Assembly: GCA_023429565.1 (NCBI GenBank) | Contig: JAEZDJ010000065.1 | Location: 1-64,000 of the forward strand | Source of the DNA: Actinomycetes bacterium | GTDB lineage: Bacteria > Actinomycetota > Coriobacteriia > Coriobacteriales > Eggerthellaceae | DNA length: 64,000 bases | Reading direction: 5' to 3' | Part shown: positions 27,211 through 36,865 of the stretch, piece by piece | Layout: every line of letters starts with the position of its first letter | Numbering within the stretch: position 1 is the stretch's first letter | The notes under the pieces: model-generated | The model's database searches: none | What the model was told of the DNA's origin: nothing | Seen by the model: the letters and a program-made list of their open reading frames with translations, nothing else | Translations under genes and position numbers: made by a program

Positions 27211-28524
27211 TTAGTCCTTTTTCTTGAATTTGAGCCTGATAGGCGTTCCGACAAGGTCAAAATTCTCCCGCATGCGGTTCTCGAGATAGCGTTCATAGTT
27301 GTCATCGACCAAATCAGAATGGTTCACGAAGAAGGTGAACTGGGGTGGACGGACCGCAGTCTGCGTGACGTACTTCATGCGGAGCACGGCCTTGCCCTTG
27401 GTGACCACATGCCCAACCTCTCGAATGCCCTGCAGCCAGACGTTGAGCCGGTTCGTCGGAACGGTCTGACCGTAGTTCTCGTACGCCGTGTCCACGGCAT
27501 CCCAGATGCGGTCGACCTTTTTGCCCGTGAGGGCAGAAATGGCGATGACAGGCGCATAGCCCACGAATCCGAGGCGGTCGGCGATGCGCTCACGTATTTC
27601 TGCCTTGGCTTCCGGCCCTTCGACGAGATCCCATTTGTTCAGCACGATGACCATGGCGCAGCCACGGTCGGCCGCGAAGTTGGCAACGCGCTGATCTTGA
27701 TCGGTGAGGCCGATTGACGAGTCGATCACCAGGAGCGCCACATCGGCCCGATCGATGGCCCTCATGGCACGCACAAATCCGTAATACTCCACGTCTTGGT
27801 CAATCTGGCTTTTGCGTCGCAGGCCGGCCGTGTCGACAATGGTGTACTGCTTCCCCGCATGCTCGATATGGGTGTCGATGGCATCGCGCGTGGTGCCGGC
27901 GACATCGGACACGATGGAACGCTCGCCCTGCGCGAACCGGTTCATCAAAGACGACTTGCCCGCATTGGGCCGCCCGATGATGGCCACGTTGATCGACGGA
28001 CTTTCCTCCTCGCCAGGACGACCGACATCGCGAATGGATTCGATGAGGGAGTCAAGCAAGTCGCCTGTCCCATGTCCATGCAAGGCCGAAACGGGCCAAG
28101 GATCCCCCAGCCCCAACTTATAGAACTCCCACGTCTCATCCATGCGGCCCGGCGTGTCCATCTTGTTCACAACGAGGAACACCGGCTTGCCTGATGCATG
28201 CAGGATGCGCGCGACCTCCTCATCCTCAACCTGGATGCCGGTCCTGCCGTCGACGACGAACACGATGGCATCCGCTTCGCTCGCGCCAGCGAGCGCTTGG
28301 TTGCGAATGGATCCTTGGAACGCATCGTCGTGTCCCGTCTCGATTCCGCCCGTGTCGATGAGCGTGAAGGGAACTCCGTTCCAGTCGGTTTCATGGTATG
28401 AGCGATCACGCGTGACGCCGCGCATCTCATGGACGATGGCCTCATCAGCCTGAGCTATGCGGTTGACGAACGTGGACTTGCCAACATTTGGCCGACCCAC
28501 CACCGCGACAATTGGTAACGACAT
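27211..28524 (-). CDS. der: GTPase Der (EngA)
   Basis: This 437-residue ribosome-assembly GTPase has two tandem GTPase domains and a C-terminal KH-like domain. Walker A motifs are GRPNVGKST (first domain) and GRPNAGKSS (second). DTGG and DTAG switch motifs and NKMD and NKWD specificity motifs are present. Acts on the 50S subunit. Confidence 0.97.
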   Translation of the reverse strand: MSLPIVAVVGRPNVGKSTFVNRIAQADEAIVHEMRGVTRDRSYHETDWNGVPFTLIDTGGIETGHDDAFQGSIRNQALAGASEADAIVFVVDGRTGIQVEDEEVARILHASGKPVFLVVNKMDTPGRMDETWEFYKLGLGDPWPVSALHGHGTGDLLDSLIESIRDVGRPGEEESPSINVAIIGRPNAGKSSLMNRFAQGERSIVSDVAGTTRDAIDTHIEHAGKQYTIVDTAGLRRKSQIDQDVEYYGFVRAMRAIDRADVALLVIDSSIGLTDQDQRVANFAADRGCAMVIVLNKWDLVEGPEAKAEIRERIADRLGFVGYAPVIAISALTGKKVDRIWDAVDTAYENYGQTVPTNRLNVWLQGIREVGHVVTKGKAVLRMKYVTQTAVRPPQFTFFVNHSDLVDDNYERYLENRMRENFDLVGTPIRLKFKKKD

Positions 28525-28552
28525 GACACATCCTCACAGGTTGATTCTTCAA

Positions 28553-30013
28553 TCACAGGCCGGCTTCGCGCTCGGCCAGGTCGGCAATCTCCCGCAGGAA
28601 ACCCGATGCGTTACAGGATACCACGGACAGGTGCGCCCCCGTGGCGTTTTCCATATCCTCAACCGTCATGTCGTCAAGCGTGACCATGTCATCGTTGAAA
28701 ACGACGCGGGGGACGGCGTAGAGGATTCCCCCTCCCCCGCTCCGCCGTCCAAGGCCGTCGGCATGGCGGATAGCCTCGACGATGTCGACGCCGCACAGGA
28801 GGCCGGTGACATCGACGTTGCCTCCGAAAAAATCGTTCTTCACAAAAAACGGCTCAAAGCGATCAACGAGCTCGCTCCGGGAGACAAGGGGCAGGAGGAA
28901 CTCGCGGGTGGCATAGCCCGCAAGGTAGCGGACGCGCAGGTTTGAGCGACGAAGGCACTCCGCCGCACGGCCGACAAGCCCCTCCTCTTCCGCCTGCGTC
29001 CAGTCGTCGACAAACGAGCGTATGATGCCAACGCCATCCTCGAACATGCCAAAATCGCCGTACCAACTGGCAGGGGGCAGGTTCTCGATCAGGCTGGCGC
29101 CATAGGCTCGCGAGTAAAACTCGTCGGCCGCAAAAACCCACGGGGTGCCACGGTCGGCAAGAGCCCGACGCTGGAACGGGATGACAAGATCCATCACGGC
29201 GTGAGCGGCTTCCTGGCCATCGAAGCTCCGCGTGAACTGCCTTTGATGTTTCGTGAACCCCAAGGGCACGATGCACACGTCCACGATGCCGGGACGGGCG
29301 TAAGCCCATCGCAACGTTTCCTCAAGCACCGCCCCGTCGTTCTCGTCAGGCATGAGGACGATCTGCGCGTGAAACTCGATGCCTGCATCCAGCAGGCGAT
29401 CCAGCACGTCGATGCCATGCTGGGCATGGCGTCCGATGATGCGTCGCCGGACGTCGGCATCGACCGCATGAAGGGACACGCGCAAGGGCGAAATGCGCTG
29501 CTTGACGATGCGCGCCTCATCCTCTGCGCTCAGGTTCGTGAACGTCACGAACGTGCCTGAAAGGAAGCTCAGGCGGAAGTCGTCGTCACGCAGCGTGAGG
29601 GAGGGGCGCATGTCGTCGGGAAGCTGTCTCATGAAACAGAAGATGCACGCATTGCGACACTGTTTCACGCCGTCGAACACGACGCCCTCGAACTCGAAAC
29701 CCCAGCGCTCGCCCTCCTCGCGCTCGAGCATCACCTCGCCAGCATCGCCCTCGAGATCAACGTATCCAACCAGCATGGCGTCATCGGCAGAAAGCCAGCG
29801 CCAGTCGATGAGGTCGCGCACGGGATGTCCGTCGACCGCCGTCACGAAGCAGTCCGGTTCGAACCCGGCATCGTCTGCGGGGCTGCCAGGCTCGACGCCA
29901 ATCACCCGCGCACGGGGCCTTTGGACCCTGCCGACGCAAGACGCAGCCCGCTCCACATCCTGTGGAGGGTACACCGGCATCGGCTCTCTCATCCCTGCAT
30001 CGCTCACCCGCAC
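28553..30013 (-). CDS. PDZ/radical-SAM DUF512 protein
   Basis: The 486-residue protein begins with a PDZ-like segment (RARVIGVEPGSPADDAGFEP). The iron-sulfur motif CRNACIFC (CxxxCxxC) of radical-SAM enzymes is preceded by VVFDGVKQ. A C-terminal DUF512 domain follows, including YGDFGMFEDGVG and GATGAHLSV-type segments. The family is widespread in Actinobacteria, Firmicutes and Cyanobacteria, often next to der, but its reaction is unknown. GTG 30013 is used because ACGGAG lies just upstream. A downstream ATG at 29992 is possible. Confidence 0.85.
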   Translation of the reverse strand: MRVSDAGMREPMPVYPPQDVERAASCVGRVQRPRARVIGVEPGSPADDAGFEPDCFVTAVDGHPVRDLIDWRWLSADDAMLVGYVDLEGDAGEVMLEREEGERWGFEFEGVVFDGVKQCRNACIFCFMRQLPDDMRPSLTLRDDDFRLSFLSGTFVTFTNLSAEDEARIVKQRISPLRVSLHAVDADVRRRIIGRHAQHGIDVLDRLLDAGIEFHAQIVLMPDENDGAVLEETLRWAYARPGIVDVCIVPLGFTKHQRQFTRSFDGQEAAHAVMDLVIPFQRRALADRGTPWVFAADEFYSRAYGASLIENLPPASWYGDFGMFEDGVGIIRSFVDDWTQAEEEGLVGRAAECLRRSNLRVRYLAGYATREFLLPLVSRSELVDRFEPFFVKNDFFGGNVDVTGLLCGVDIVEAIRHADGLGRRSGGGGILYAVPRVVFNDDMVTLDDMTVEDMENATGAHLSVVSCNASGFLREIADLAEREAGL

Positions 30014-30035
30014 CGCGCTCCGTCCACGCCGCCCG

Positions 30036-30872
30036 CTACAGCGCTTCCAAGCGCGCGACTACGGCATCAATATGATCTTCAGGAGTGGAGGCGCCCGCAG
30101 TGACGCCGACCACCGCGCAGCCCAAGAACCAATCATCGTCAATCTCGTCAGGCGTTTCCACATGATGGGTGCGCGGACAGGCAGCGGCGCAGATGTCGGC
30201 GAGCCGCGTGGTGTTAGAGGAGTTCCTACCGCCAATCACCACGATAGCATCCACCTTTCCGGCAAGCGACGCCGCGGCCTCCTGGCGCTGGCGCGTCGCG
30301 AAGCAAACTGTGTCCTGGACCTCGGGATCGATGCCGCGCCCTTTCAGCCCCTCGACAACGGACTCAAGCGCCTCGCGCGTCTGGGTGGTTTGGACGACGA
30401 CGCCGACCGATCCCCTGAGGGAATCCGAAACGTCTTCTGGGCCCCCGGCAACCACCACGTCGCCGCCGACTTCGCGGGCATAGGCCACCAATCCCTCGAC
30501 CTCCGGATGTCCCGCCTCCCCCACAACCACCACATGCTCGCAGCGACGCGCGAGATCGGCCGCAGCCTTCTGGGCACGCGCCACATGCGGACACGTCGCA
30601 TCGATCACCTCAAGCGATCGAGCCTCCACCGCATGCCGCACCTCGGGCGTCACGCCGTGGCTGCGGATGATGACCGAGCCGTGGTCCACCGCATCCGGGC
30701 CGTCGACGGCCCGGATGCCCCGCTCGGCGAGATCGGCCACAACCTGGGGATTATGGATGAGAGGACCGAGGGTGGATGCGCCCTCGCCGCCCTCGGCAGC
30801 CACAAGGGCCATGTCGAGCGCACGGCGCACGCCATAGCAGGCACCGGCATGCGTTGCCTTGACAACCTTCAT
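30036..30872 (-). CDS. ispH: 4-hydroxy-3-methylbut-2-enyl diphosphate reductase
   Basis: This 278-residue [4Fe-4S] enzyme performs the last step of the non-mevalonate isoprenoid pathway. Three cluster cysteines are visible in HAGACYGVRRAL, DATCPHV and DTVCFATRQRQ. The substrate loop GGRNSSNTTRLADIC is present. Its ATG overlaps the plsC stop by 4 bp. Confidence 0.96.
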   Translation of the reverse strand: MKVVKATHAGACYGVRRALDMALVAAEGGEGASTLGPLIHNPQVVADLAERGIRAVDGPDAVDHGSVIIRSHGVTPEVRHAVEARSLEVIDATCPHVARAQKAAADLARRCEHVVVVGEAGHPEVEGLVAYAREVGGDVVVAGGPEDVSDSLRGSVGVVVQTTQTREALESVVEGLKGRGIDPEVQDTVCFATRQRQEAAASLAGKVDAIVVIGGRNSSNTTRLADICAAACPRTHHVETPDEIDDDWFLGCAVVGVTAGASTPEDHIDAVVARLEAL

Positions 30873-31765
30873 GGGCGGACCTCCTTTGCCCTTTCGCTCA
30901 CGGCAGATGCACCGCCCAAGCCAGCCCTCGCCGCCTCCGCAGCCTCGATCTCCGCAACAAGCTCCTCGGAGGTGTGCACCGGCACGGGATGTTTGGCAAA
31001 TTCCTCGGTGAAATCGCGACCGCCGGGAAAGAGGGCTCCCATGTCAACTTGATCGGGGGAAACGCGCTGCGACAATGCAAAGCACTCGCGCATCGCATAC
31101 CAGGTGCATCCATCAAGTCGATCCTCCTTCGGCAGAAAGTCGAAGTCGCTCACAACCAGAGGATTGCCATACTCGATGGTGATTTTTGGGAAGCGGAAGA
31201 ACTTGCCCTTCTGCTTCACGAGCTCGGCGTTGCGCACCGTCATGGGAAGAAGGGGTGCATGCCCCATCTTCGCGATAAAGGCCGCGCCCGAATGTATTTC
31301 TGGAGTCATCGAGCCCTTTCCGCGACGGGTTCCCTCCGGAAGAATTCCCACCACCTCGCCATTCCGCAGCATGCGTGTCGCCCGCTTGATGGCCGTCCGG
31401 TCCGCCGCGTCCCGTTTGACCGGAAAGGCGCCCACTCGCGAGAGAATATGCCCGACCAGCCCATGGACGTTGCCGAACAGGGTCTCGCGCCCCAGGAAGC
31501 GCACCCACTGCGACGGACGGGCCGCCAGATACATGAAGGCCACGTCGAGGAAGGAGGTGTGGTTGCTGACGACGAGCACCCCGCTCTTGCCCTGGAAGCG
31601 CCGCAAGTTCATGCGACCATCCACCCGATAGCGGAAACATATCTTAAAGACGAAGGCGAGGAAGCCATAGATCAGATTTCCCAGCAGATGGGGCACCTGC
31701 CGCTCGGACGACGTGCCCCCAAGGGGCATGTCCCATAGTTTCTCATAAGGAAGCACGAGTCTCAC
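30869..31765 (-). CDS. plsC: 1-acyl-sn-glycerol-3-phosphate acyltransferase
   Basis: This 298-residue membrane-associated acyltransferase makes phosphatidic acid. It has the catalytic NHTSFLD (HxxxxD) motif and PEGTRRG, with a hydrophobic N-terminal segment (LIYGFLAFVFKICF). The start is GTG 31765, which overlaps the cmk TGA by 4 bp (GTGA) and has AAAGG upstream. A longer frame exists but lacks such a signal. Confidence 0.9.
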   Translation of the reverse strand: MRLVLPYEKLWDMPLGGTSSERQVPHLLGNLIYGFLAFVFKICFRYRVDGRMNLRRFQGKSGVLVVSNHTSFLDVAFMYLAARPSQWVRFLGRETLFGNVHGLVGHILSRVGAFPVKRDAADRTAIKRATRMLRNGEVVGILPEGTRRGKGSMTPEIHSGAAFIAKMGHAPLLPMTVRNAELVKQKGKFFRFPKITIEYGNPLVVSDFDFLPKEDRLDGCTWYAMRECFALSQRVSPDQVDMGALFPGGRDFTEEFAKHPVPVHTSEELVAEIEAAEAARAGLGGASAVSERAKEVRP

Positions 31766-32466
31766 AGGGACCTTTCTCCGCCATTGGCACGTTGGACCAT
31801 GCGCTCGCGCGCCAGTTCGCGGATATCCTCGATGACCCCCTCGATATAGCATCCGGTCGAGTTGAGAAGCACGGCGTCGTCGGCAGGCCTGAGAGGAGAG
31901 GCCGCGCGTGACGAATCATGCTCGTCACGGCGGCGGATGTCGGCGAGCACCGTTTCGTAGTCGATCGACCCGATGCCGCGATCGACGTTCTGCCGCACGC
32001 GGCGATGCGCCCGCTCCTCGTCGGATGCGGTCAAGAACACCTTGAGCTCCGCGGCGGGGAACACCGTCGTGCCGATGTCACGCCCTTCCACAACGAAGTT
32101 GCCCTCGCCACCGATTCTCCGCTGTTGCAGGACCAGCGCCTCGCGAACGCCAGGCACAGCAGACACGGGACTGACCGCCTTGTCGATCTGCTCGGTGCGA
32201 ATCGCATCCGTGACGTCAACGCCCCCGATGGAAACACGCTTTGGCGTGGGGTCGCCCTCCTCGTGGCCGAAGTCTATGTCGTATGCACGGGCGATGCCCG
32301 TCAGGCCCTCTTCGTCATCCAAGGCGACACCGTCCTGCAGCGCCTGCCAGGCAACAGCGCGATACATGGCTCCCGTGTCGAGGCAGGAGAAGCCAAGCTC
32401 GCGTGCGACAGCCTTCGCGACCGTCGACTTTCCGGCCCCGCTGGGCCCATCAATGGCAATGATCAT
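31762..32466 (-). CDS. cmk: Cytidylate kinase
   Basis: This 234-residue enzyme phosphorylates CMP/dCMP. The P-loop is DGPSGAGKST (residues 5-14), with LDTGAMYRA and the CMP-binding EGRDIGTTVFP. It overlaps aroA by 4 bp (ATGA) and plsC by 4 bp. Confidence 0.96.
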   Translation of the reverse strand: MIIAIDGPSGAGKSTVAKAVARELGFSCLDTGAMYRAVAWQALQDGVALDDEEGLTGIARAYDIDFGHEEGDPTPKRVSIGGVDVTDAIRTEQIDKAVSPVSAVPGVREALVLQQRRIGGEGNFVVEGRDIGTTVFPAAELKVFLTASDEERAHRRVRQNVDRGIGSIDYETVLADIRRRDEHDSSRAASPLRPADDAVLLNSTGCYIEGVIEDIRELARERMVQRANGGERSL

Positions 32467-33794
32467 CGCGCCAACCTTTCGATGTCTGAGAGAAAATGGG
32501 GGTAGCTGACGTTCACTGCAGCGAAATTCTCAACCTCGACCGGCTCATTTCCTGTCAATCCCGCGAGGGCCCATGTCATGGCAAGCCGGTGATCGTTCTT
32601 CGAGTCAAACACAATGCCTGCCGGGACCCGCATATCGGGACGTCCTTCGATATAGAGGTCATTGGCATCGATCCACGCGTCGACGCCAAGAAGAGCAAGA
32701 CCTTCCACCACGGCTGCCAGGCGGTCCGTCTCCTTCACGCGCAATTCGCCAACCTCCCGAAACACCGTCACTCCGCGAGCGCGAGAAGCGACCAGCGACA
32801 GCACCGGCACCTCGTCGACCAGAGACGGTATCTTGTCCGCCGGAATCTCACATCCCCTGAGATCCGGCGTGTAGGAAGCAGATATGATGCCAGAGGGCTC
32901 CTTGCCGGCCGCGCCGGTGCGGCGAACGCTCACGTTGGCGCCCATGCGCTCAAGCGTGCGGGTGAAACCGATGCGGGCGGTGTTCAGGCTGACGTCCTCC
33001 ACCTGAAGAGAGCTGCCCGGCATCATGAGCGCAGCGCAGACGAGAAAGGCGGCAGAAGACGGATCTCCCGGAACCTGCACCTCGCATGCTTTTGGAACGC
33101 TGGGACCCTGCACGCTTGCCGTGCGTTCCGCGGCAGTCGTCGGCACGCCGAATTCGGGCAGCATGAGCTCCGTGTGATTGCGCGAAGGCGAGGGCTCGTT
33201 GACGACCGTCGTGCCTTCAGCATAGATGCCGGCAAGCAAGATGGCAGTTTTAAGCTGAGCCGAAGCCATCGGTGCGTCGTAGGTTATCGCATGCAAGTCG
33301 GATGTGCCACATACGGAGAGCGGCAGGGTCTCGCGGCCTTCGGGTGCAAAATGCACGCCCATCCGCATAAGGGGAGCCGTGATGCGCCGCATGGGACGAG
33401 TCCTGAGAGACGCATCCCCCGTTATCTCGACCTTGATGTCCCACGGAGCAAGCATGCCCATGAGAAGGCGAGCCGTCGTGCCCGAATTGCCACAGTCAAG
33501 GGGACACTCGGGCTGCACGGGCCCTTCTGAACCCCATCCCTCTATGCCGCCAAACAGGCTGCCGTCAGGGCCCTTCTCAAGCGCAACGCGAGCTCCAAGC
33601 TGCCTGACCGCAGCGATGGACGAGCGGACATCCTCGGAATCCAGAAGCCCCGACACGCGTGACGTTCCCTCGGCCATGGCGGAAAACAACACCGCACGAT
33701 GGGAGAGAGACTTGTCTCCCGGCACGGCAACGGCGCCGCGGAGAGGCGAAGGCAGTGGATTGACGGTGACGGTTGCCAGGGGCTTATTCGACAT
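32463..33794 (-). CDS. aroA: 3-phosphoshikimate 1-carboxyvinyltransferase (EPSP synthase)
   Basis: This 443-residue shikimate-pathway enzyme has VPGDKSLSHRAVL near the N-terminus, LDCGNSGTTARLLMG, and VKETDRLAAVVEGL near the C-terminus. ATG 33794 (MSNKPL) is chosen because AAGGAG lies 7 bp upstream. The gene overlaps tyrA by 11 bp. The tyrA-aroA-cmk order is conserved in Coriobacteria. Confidence 0.94.
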   Translation of the reverse strand: MSNKPLATVTVNPLPSPLRGAVAVPGDKSLSHRAVLFSAMAEGTSRVSGLLDSEDVRSSIAAVRQLGARVALEKGPDGSLFGGIEGWGSEGPVQPECPLDCGNSGTTARLLMGMLAPWDIKVEITGDASLRTRPMRRITAPLMRMGVHFAPEGRETLPLSVCGTSDLHAITYDAPMASAQLKTAILLAGIYAEGTTVVNEPSPSRNHTELMLPEFGVPTTAAERTASVQGPSVPKACEVQVPGDPSSAAFLVCAALMMPGSSLQVEDVSLNTARIGFTRTLERMGANVSVRRTGAAGKEPSGIISASYTPDLRGCEIPADKIPSLVDEVPVLSLVASRARGVTVFREVGELRVKETDRLAAVVEGLALLGVDAWIDANDLYIEGRPDMRVPAGIVFDSKNDHRLAMTWALAGLTGNEPVEVENFAAVNVSYPHFLSDIERLAR

Positions 33795-34962
33795 GGACAT
33801 GCTCCTTCGCCGCAAGGGGGCTGAACGACACCGCGAATCCCGCATTGATGAGATGGGCGGACAGTTGCCCGACATCTCCCTCATCCGTGAGCACCAAGCT
33901 GAGAACGGCGCTGTCCTCCGTTATATGGTCAATCTCGATGGACTGGATGTTGCAACCCACCGAGCTCGCGATGGTCGTGGCCTCGGCAACGACACCCTTG
34001 CGATCCTCCATGGGGATGCGCACCTCAAGCAGTTTCTCAGTCGAGGGGACCCACGCGGCGGGCAGCGAGCGGCGGGCATCGGCAGCATCGGCGAGCAAGG
34101 AGGTGAGCTGAGGACGATCGCCGGCAGCAAGCGAGTCGGCGAACGACCCGATGATCCCCTGCATCTCAACCAAGCCCGCACGGAGCGCCTCGGCATTGTC
34201 GAAGGCGATGCCGCACCACAGTTCGGGAGATCCGGCCGCAATGCGCGTCGAGTCTTTGAAGCCGCCTGCGGCAAGCCTCATGAGGGCCTGCTGGTCGTCA
34301 GCGTGGCGACAGGCCAATTGCATGAGCGCGGAAGCCACGATATGGGGCACATGGCTCACGATGGCAACGGCATCGTCATGAGCCTCGCGTGGCAGCGCGA
34401 TGACGCGAGCGCCGAGGCCCGTGATGAGCTCATGGAGCCGAGAGAAGTGCTCAGCCGGCGTCGTGGCATCGGGGCAGAGTATCCAGTGCGCGCCTTTGAA
34501 CAGATCGGGCCGGGCGCCGTCGATGCCGCTTTTCTCAGAACCTGCCATCGGATGGCCGGGCACGTAGTTTTCGGGAGCAGGGAGCGTGCTGTTTGCCAAA
34601 GAGCTGATGCGTCCCTTGGTCGACACGGTGTCCGAGACAACGCCCCGATAGTCCCACGAGGCAAGGTCGGAAAAATACCCCTCGACCGCAGCGATGGGAG
34701 TCGCCACCATCACCAGGTCGCACCCCTGCTCGACAAACTCCTGAAACGCCGGCTCGTCCGGCAGCGCCGCCTCCGTCACCCATCCGCGCTCAAGAGCACG
34801 CTCGACCGTGGGACCGTCAACATCGACCCCCAGCACGGCCACGCCCGGAAACGACCGGCGCACGGCAGCGGCGAATGATGCCCCAACGAGACCAAGGCCG
34901 ATGACGGCGATGCGGTCAAAGGGCCGCTGGTTGGATACCTGATCTGATTGCTGTCCTGTCAT
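33784..34962 (-). CDS. tyrA: Prephenate dehydrogenase with C-terminal ACT domain
   Basis: The 392-residue product has the NAD(P) Rossmann motif VIGLGLVGASFAAAV, the catalytic VPGHPMAGSEKSG and ATPIAAVEGY. An ACT domain (about residues 315-385, beginning KLLEVRIPMEDRKGV) probably gives tyrosine feedback inhibition. ATG 34962 is used in preference to the GTG 12 bp upstream. Confidence 0.92.
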   Translation of the reverse strand: MTGQQSDQVSNQRPFDRIAVIGLGLVGASFAAAVRRSFPGVAVLGVDVDGPTVERALERGWVTEAALPDEPAFQEFVEQGCDLVMVATPIAAVEGYFSDLASWDYRGVVSDTVSTKGRISSLANSTLPAPENYVPGHPMAGSEKSGIDGARPDLFKGAHWILCPDATTPAEHFSRLHELITGLGARVIALPREAHDDAVAIVSHVPHIVASALMQLACRHADDQQALMRLAAGGFKDSTRIAAGSPELWCGIAFDNAEALRAGLVEMQGIIGSFADSLAAGDRPQLTSLLADAADARRSLPAAWVPSTEKLLEVRIPMEDRKGVVAEATTIASSVGCNIQSIEIDHITEDSAVLSLVLTDEGDVGQLSAHLINAGFAVSFSPLAAKEHVHVE

Positions 34963-35032
34963 GGACCCGATCACCTTTCATGTCAATGCAACGCCCGGCG
35001 CGTCCCGCCGGCACGGTGCCGCTATTCTAGCA

Positions 35033-35896
35033 TTATAGGTTCGCCTGTGCGCGAGGACCGCCGATGGCGCGGCGAAGCGCCTCCTCTTCTTCACGCGAGA
35101 GAATCCGCCATGATCCACTTGGCAGGTCCCCAAGACCCACCGGACCAAACGTGTCCCGATGGAGCGCGAGCACCGGATGCCCGATCGCTCGAAACATGCG
35201 CCGCACCTGACGCTTCCGTCCCTCATGTATGCCGATGCGCACGACCGCGCGAGACATCGATCGAGCGCGCTTGATGGCAACGTACTCCTTTGACGATCCA
35301 GGAGGAGCGACAGGAGGCACGCAGAGCGAACGAAGCGCCTGATCGGCATCAGGCCCCGAGAGCAACTCGACCTCGGCCGGCAACGTGGGCCCATCGTCCA
35401 GCTCAATGCCTGCCCGCAGGCTCTCCAAACGCCGTTCCCCCGGACACCCCTCAACCAGCGCGGTATAGCTTTTCGTCACATGTCCGGCCGGACGGAGAAG
35501 GGCATGCCCGAGGTCGCCGTCGGTGGAGAAGAGCAGCAGGCCCGTCGTGTCGCGGTCGAGCCGTCCAATCGGAAACAGCCCAGGATAACGGGAAACAGGA
35601 ACTAGATCAGCCACCGTCGGCCGTCCCTGAGGGTCCGACATCGTGGTGAGAATGCCGATGGGCTTGTGCAGCATGATGGTGACCGGGACGCCCTCCCGCC
35701 GCACGACGATGCCGTCAACCGCCACTTCATCCACAAGCGGGTCGACCTTGCTGCCAAGCTCGGTGACAACCTGGCCGTTGACGGTGACGCGTCCCGCCGT
35801 CATAAGATTTTCAGAACCACGGCGGCTCGCCGCGCCGGCCCGTGCCAAAAACTTCTGCAGGCGCAGAGGCACAACGCGATTGTCGTCTTCGGTCAC
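35033..35896 (-). CDS. RluB/RsuA-family pseudouridine synthase
   Basis: This 287-residue protein has an N-terminal S4 domain (LRLQKFLARAGAASRRGSE) and the catalytic GRLDRDTTGLLLFS with the invariant Asp. The C-terminal EGRKRQVRRMFRAIGHPV is typical of large-subunit RluB-type enzymes that modify 23S rRNA. GTG 35896 is the start because GGAGG is 5-6 bp upstream. It follows scpB, a very common scpA-scpB-rluB order. Confidence 0.9.
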   Translation of the reverse strand: MTEDDNRVVPLRLQKFLARAGAASRRGSENLMTAGRVTVNGQVVTELGSKVDPLVDEVAVDGIVVRREGVPVTIMLHKPIGILTTMSDPQGRPTVADLVPVSRYPGLFPIGRLDRDTTGLLLFSTDGDLGHALLRPAGHVTKSYTALVEGCPGERRLESLRAGIELDDGPTLPAEVELLSGPDADQALRSLCVPPVAPPGSSKEYVAIKRARSMSRAVVRIGIHEGRKRQVRRMFRAIGHPVLALHRDTFGPVGLGDLPSGSWRILSREEEEALRRAIGGPRAQANL

Positions 35897-35987
35897 ATAT
35901 CCTCCAATAAAAGCGGACTTTTCAGGACTCCTGGCACCACCATGCCTCACGTCCAAGCAGGTGCGGCAAGCTCGATCGCGCGCGAGA

Positions 35988-36007
35988 TGCTGAACGCACG
36001 TTCAGCA
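35988..36007. promoter_or_regulatory. 20-bp palindrome upstream of the RluB-type gene
   Basis: TGCTGAAC and GTTCAGCA form perfect 8-bp arms around GCAC. It lies 92 bp before the RluB-type start and 52 bp after scpB. The symmetry suggests a protein-binding operator or a small hairpin. The binding factor is unknown. Confidence 0.4.
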
Positions 36008-36029
36008 AAGGGCAACGGGATTCCCTTCT

Positions 36030-36051
36030 GCGCACGGCGACGGCCGTGCGC
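36030..36051 (-). other. Inverted repeat after scpB
   Basis: GCGCACGG (36030-36037) and CCGTGCGC (36044-36051) are perfect complements around a 6-nt loop, 7 bp after the scpB stop. There is no T-run. It may cause partial 3'-end formation or RNA stabilisation. Confidence 0.4.
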
Positions 36052-36058
36052 CAGGAGA

Positions 36059-36862
36059 TCACTCGTCATCGGTCTCGAACGTCAATTCGTCGAAATCGAT
36101 CTTGTCCACCACTCCGAAACCCGAAGAAAGCGCTTCGTCCAGCATCTGCTGAACCGTGGTGGAAGGAGCATCCTCCGAAGGGTTTCCCTGCCCAGAAAAC
36201 GTCTCGGCCTCGTCGTCGAACTCGAACTCGAGGCCGTCAAACCCGTCACGATGAACACGGGCATCCTCAGCGACGCGCACGGGCTCGTGAACGACGCCGA
36301 GCCGTTCCCGGATAAACGCGCGGGTGTCGTCATCCGGCGCAAACAGGTCAAGGTCAGGAAGATCGGCGGTTGAGCGAAGGCCAAACTTCTCCAGAAAGAC
36401 GCGCGTCGTCGCATACAGGGTTGGATTTCCCGGCGCGTCAGCCGTGCCGGCCTCGCGCACGAGTCCCTTCTCAACCAACGAGTTGATGGAACTGTCAGAA
36501 CTCACTCCCCGCACGGACGCAACGCCGGAACGCGTGACGGGCTGCCCATAGGCAACGACGGCAAGCGTCTCAAGAGCCGCTTGGGAGAGCTTGCGCGTGT
36601 CCCATGACAGCACGTACCGCTCGATGAGTTCATGGAAGACGGGATGGGTATACAGACGCCATCCGCCAGCCACCTCACGCAGCTGAACGCCGCGATCCTC
36701 AGCCTCGAATCGCGCCTTCAATTCCACAAGCGCCGACTCGACCTCGCCGGGATCGACCTCCAGCATAGTGGCGAGGGAGATGACGCCCACCGGTTCGTCA
36801 GTGACGAACAGCAGCGCCTCGAGTGCGCCCGTAAGCTGGCTTTCCTGCAAACCTGAGAACAT
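36059..36862 (-). CDS. scpB: Segregation and condensation protein ScpB
   Basis: ScpB is the winged-helix partner of SMC-ScpA. The conserved N-terminal region (TGALEALLFVTDEPVG) and the second winged helix (LSWDTRKLSQAALETLAVVA, then VTRSGVASVRGV) are present. The C-terminal 80 residues are acidic and poorly conserved. The full length of 267 residues is longer than the usual 190-220. It starts 3 bp after scpA. Confidence 0.93.
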   Translation of the reverse strand: MFSGLQESQLTGALEALLFVTDEPVGVISLATMLEVDPGEVESALVELKARFEAEDRGVQLREVAGGWRLYTHPVFHELIERYVLSWDTRKLSQAALETLAVVAYGQPVTRSGVASVRGVSSDSSINSLVEKGLVREAGTADAPGNPTLYATTRVFLEKFGLRSTADLPDLDLFAPDDDTRAFIRERLGVVHEPVRVAEDARVHRDGFDGLEFEFDDEAETFSGQGNPSEDAPSTTVQQMLDEALSSGFGVVDKIDFDELTFETDDE

Positions 36863-36865
36863 TCC

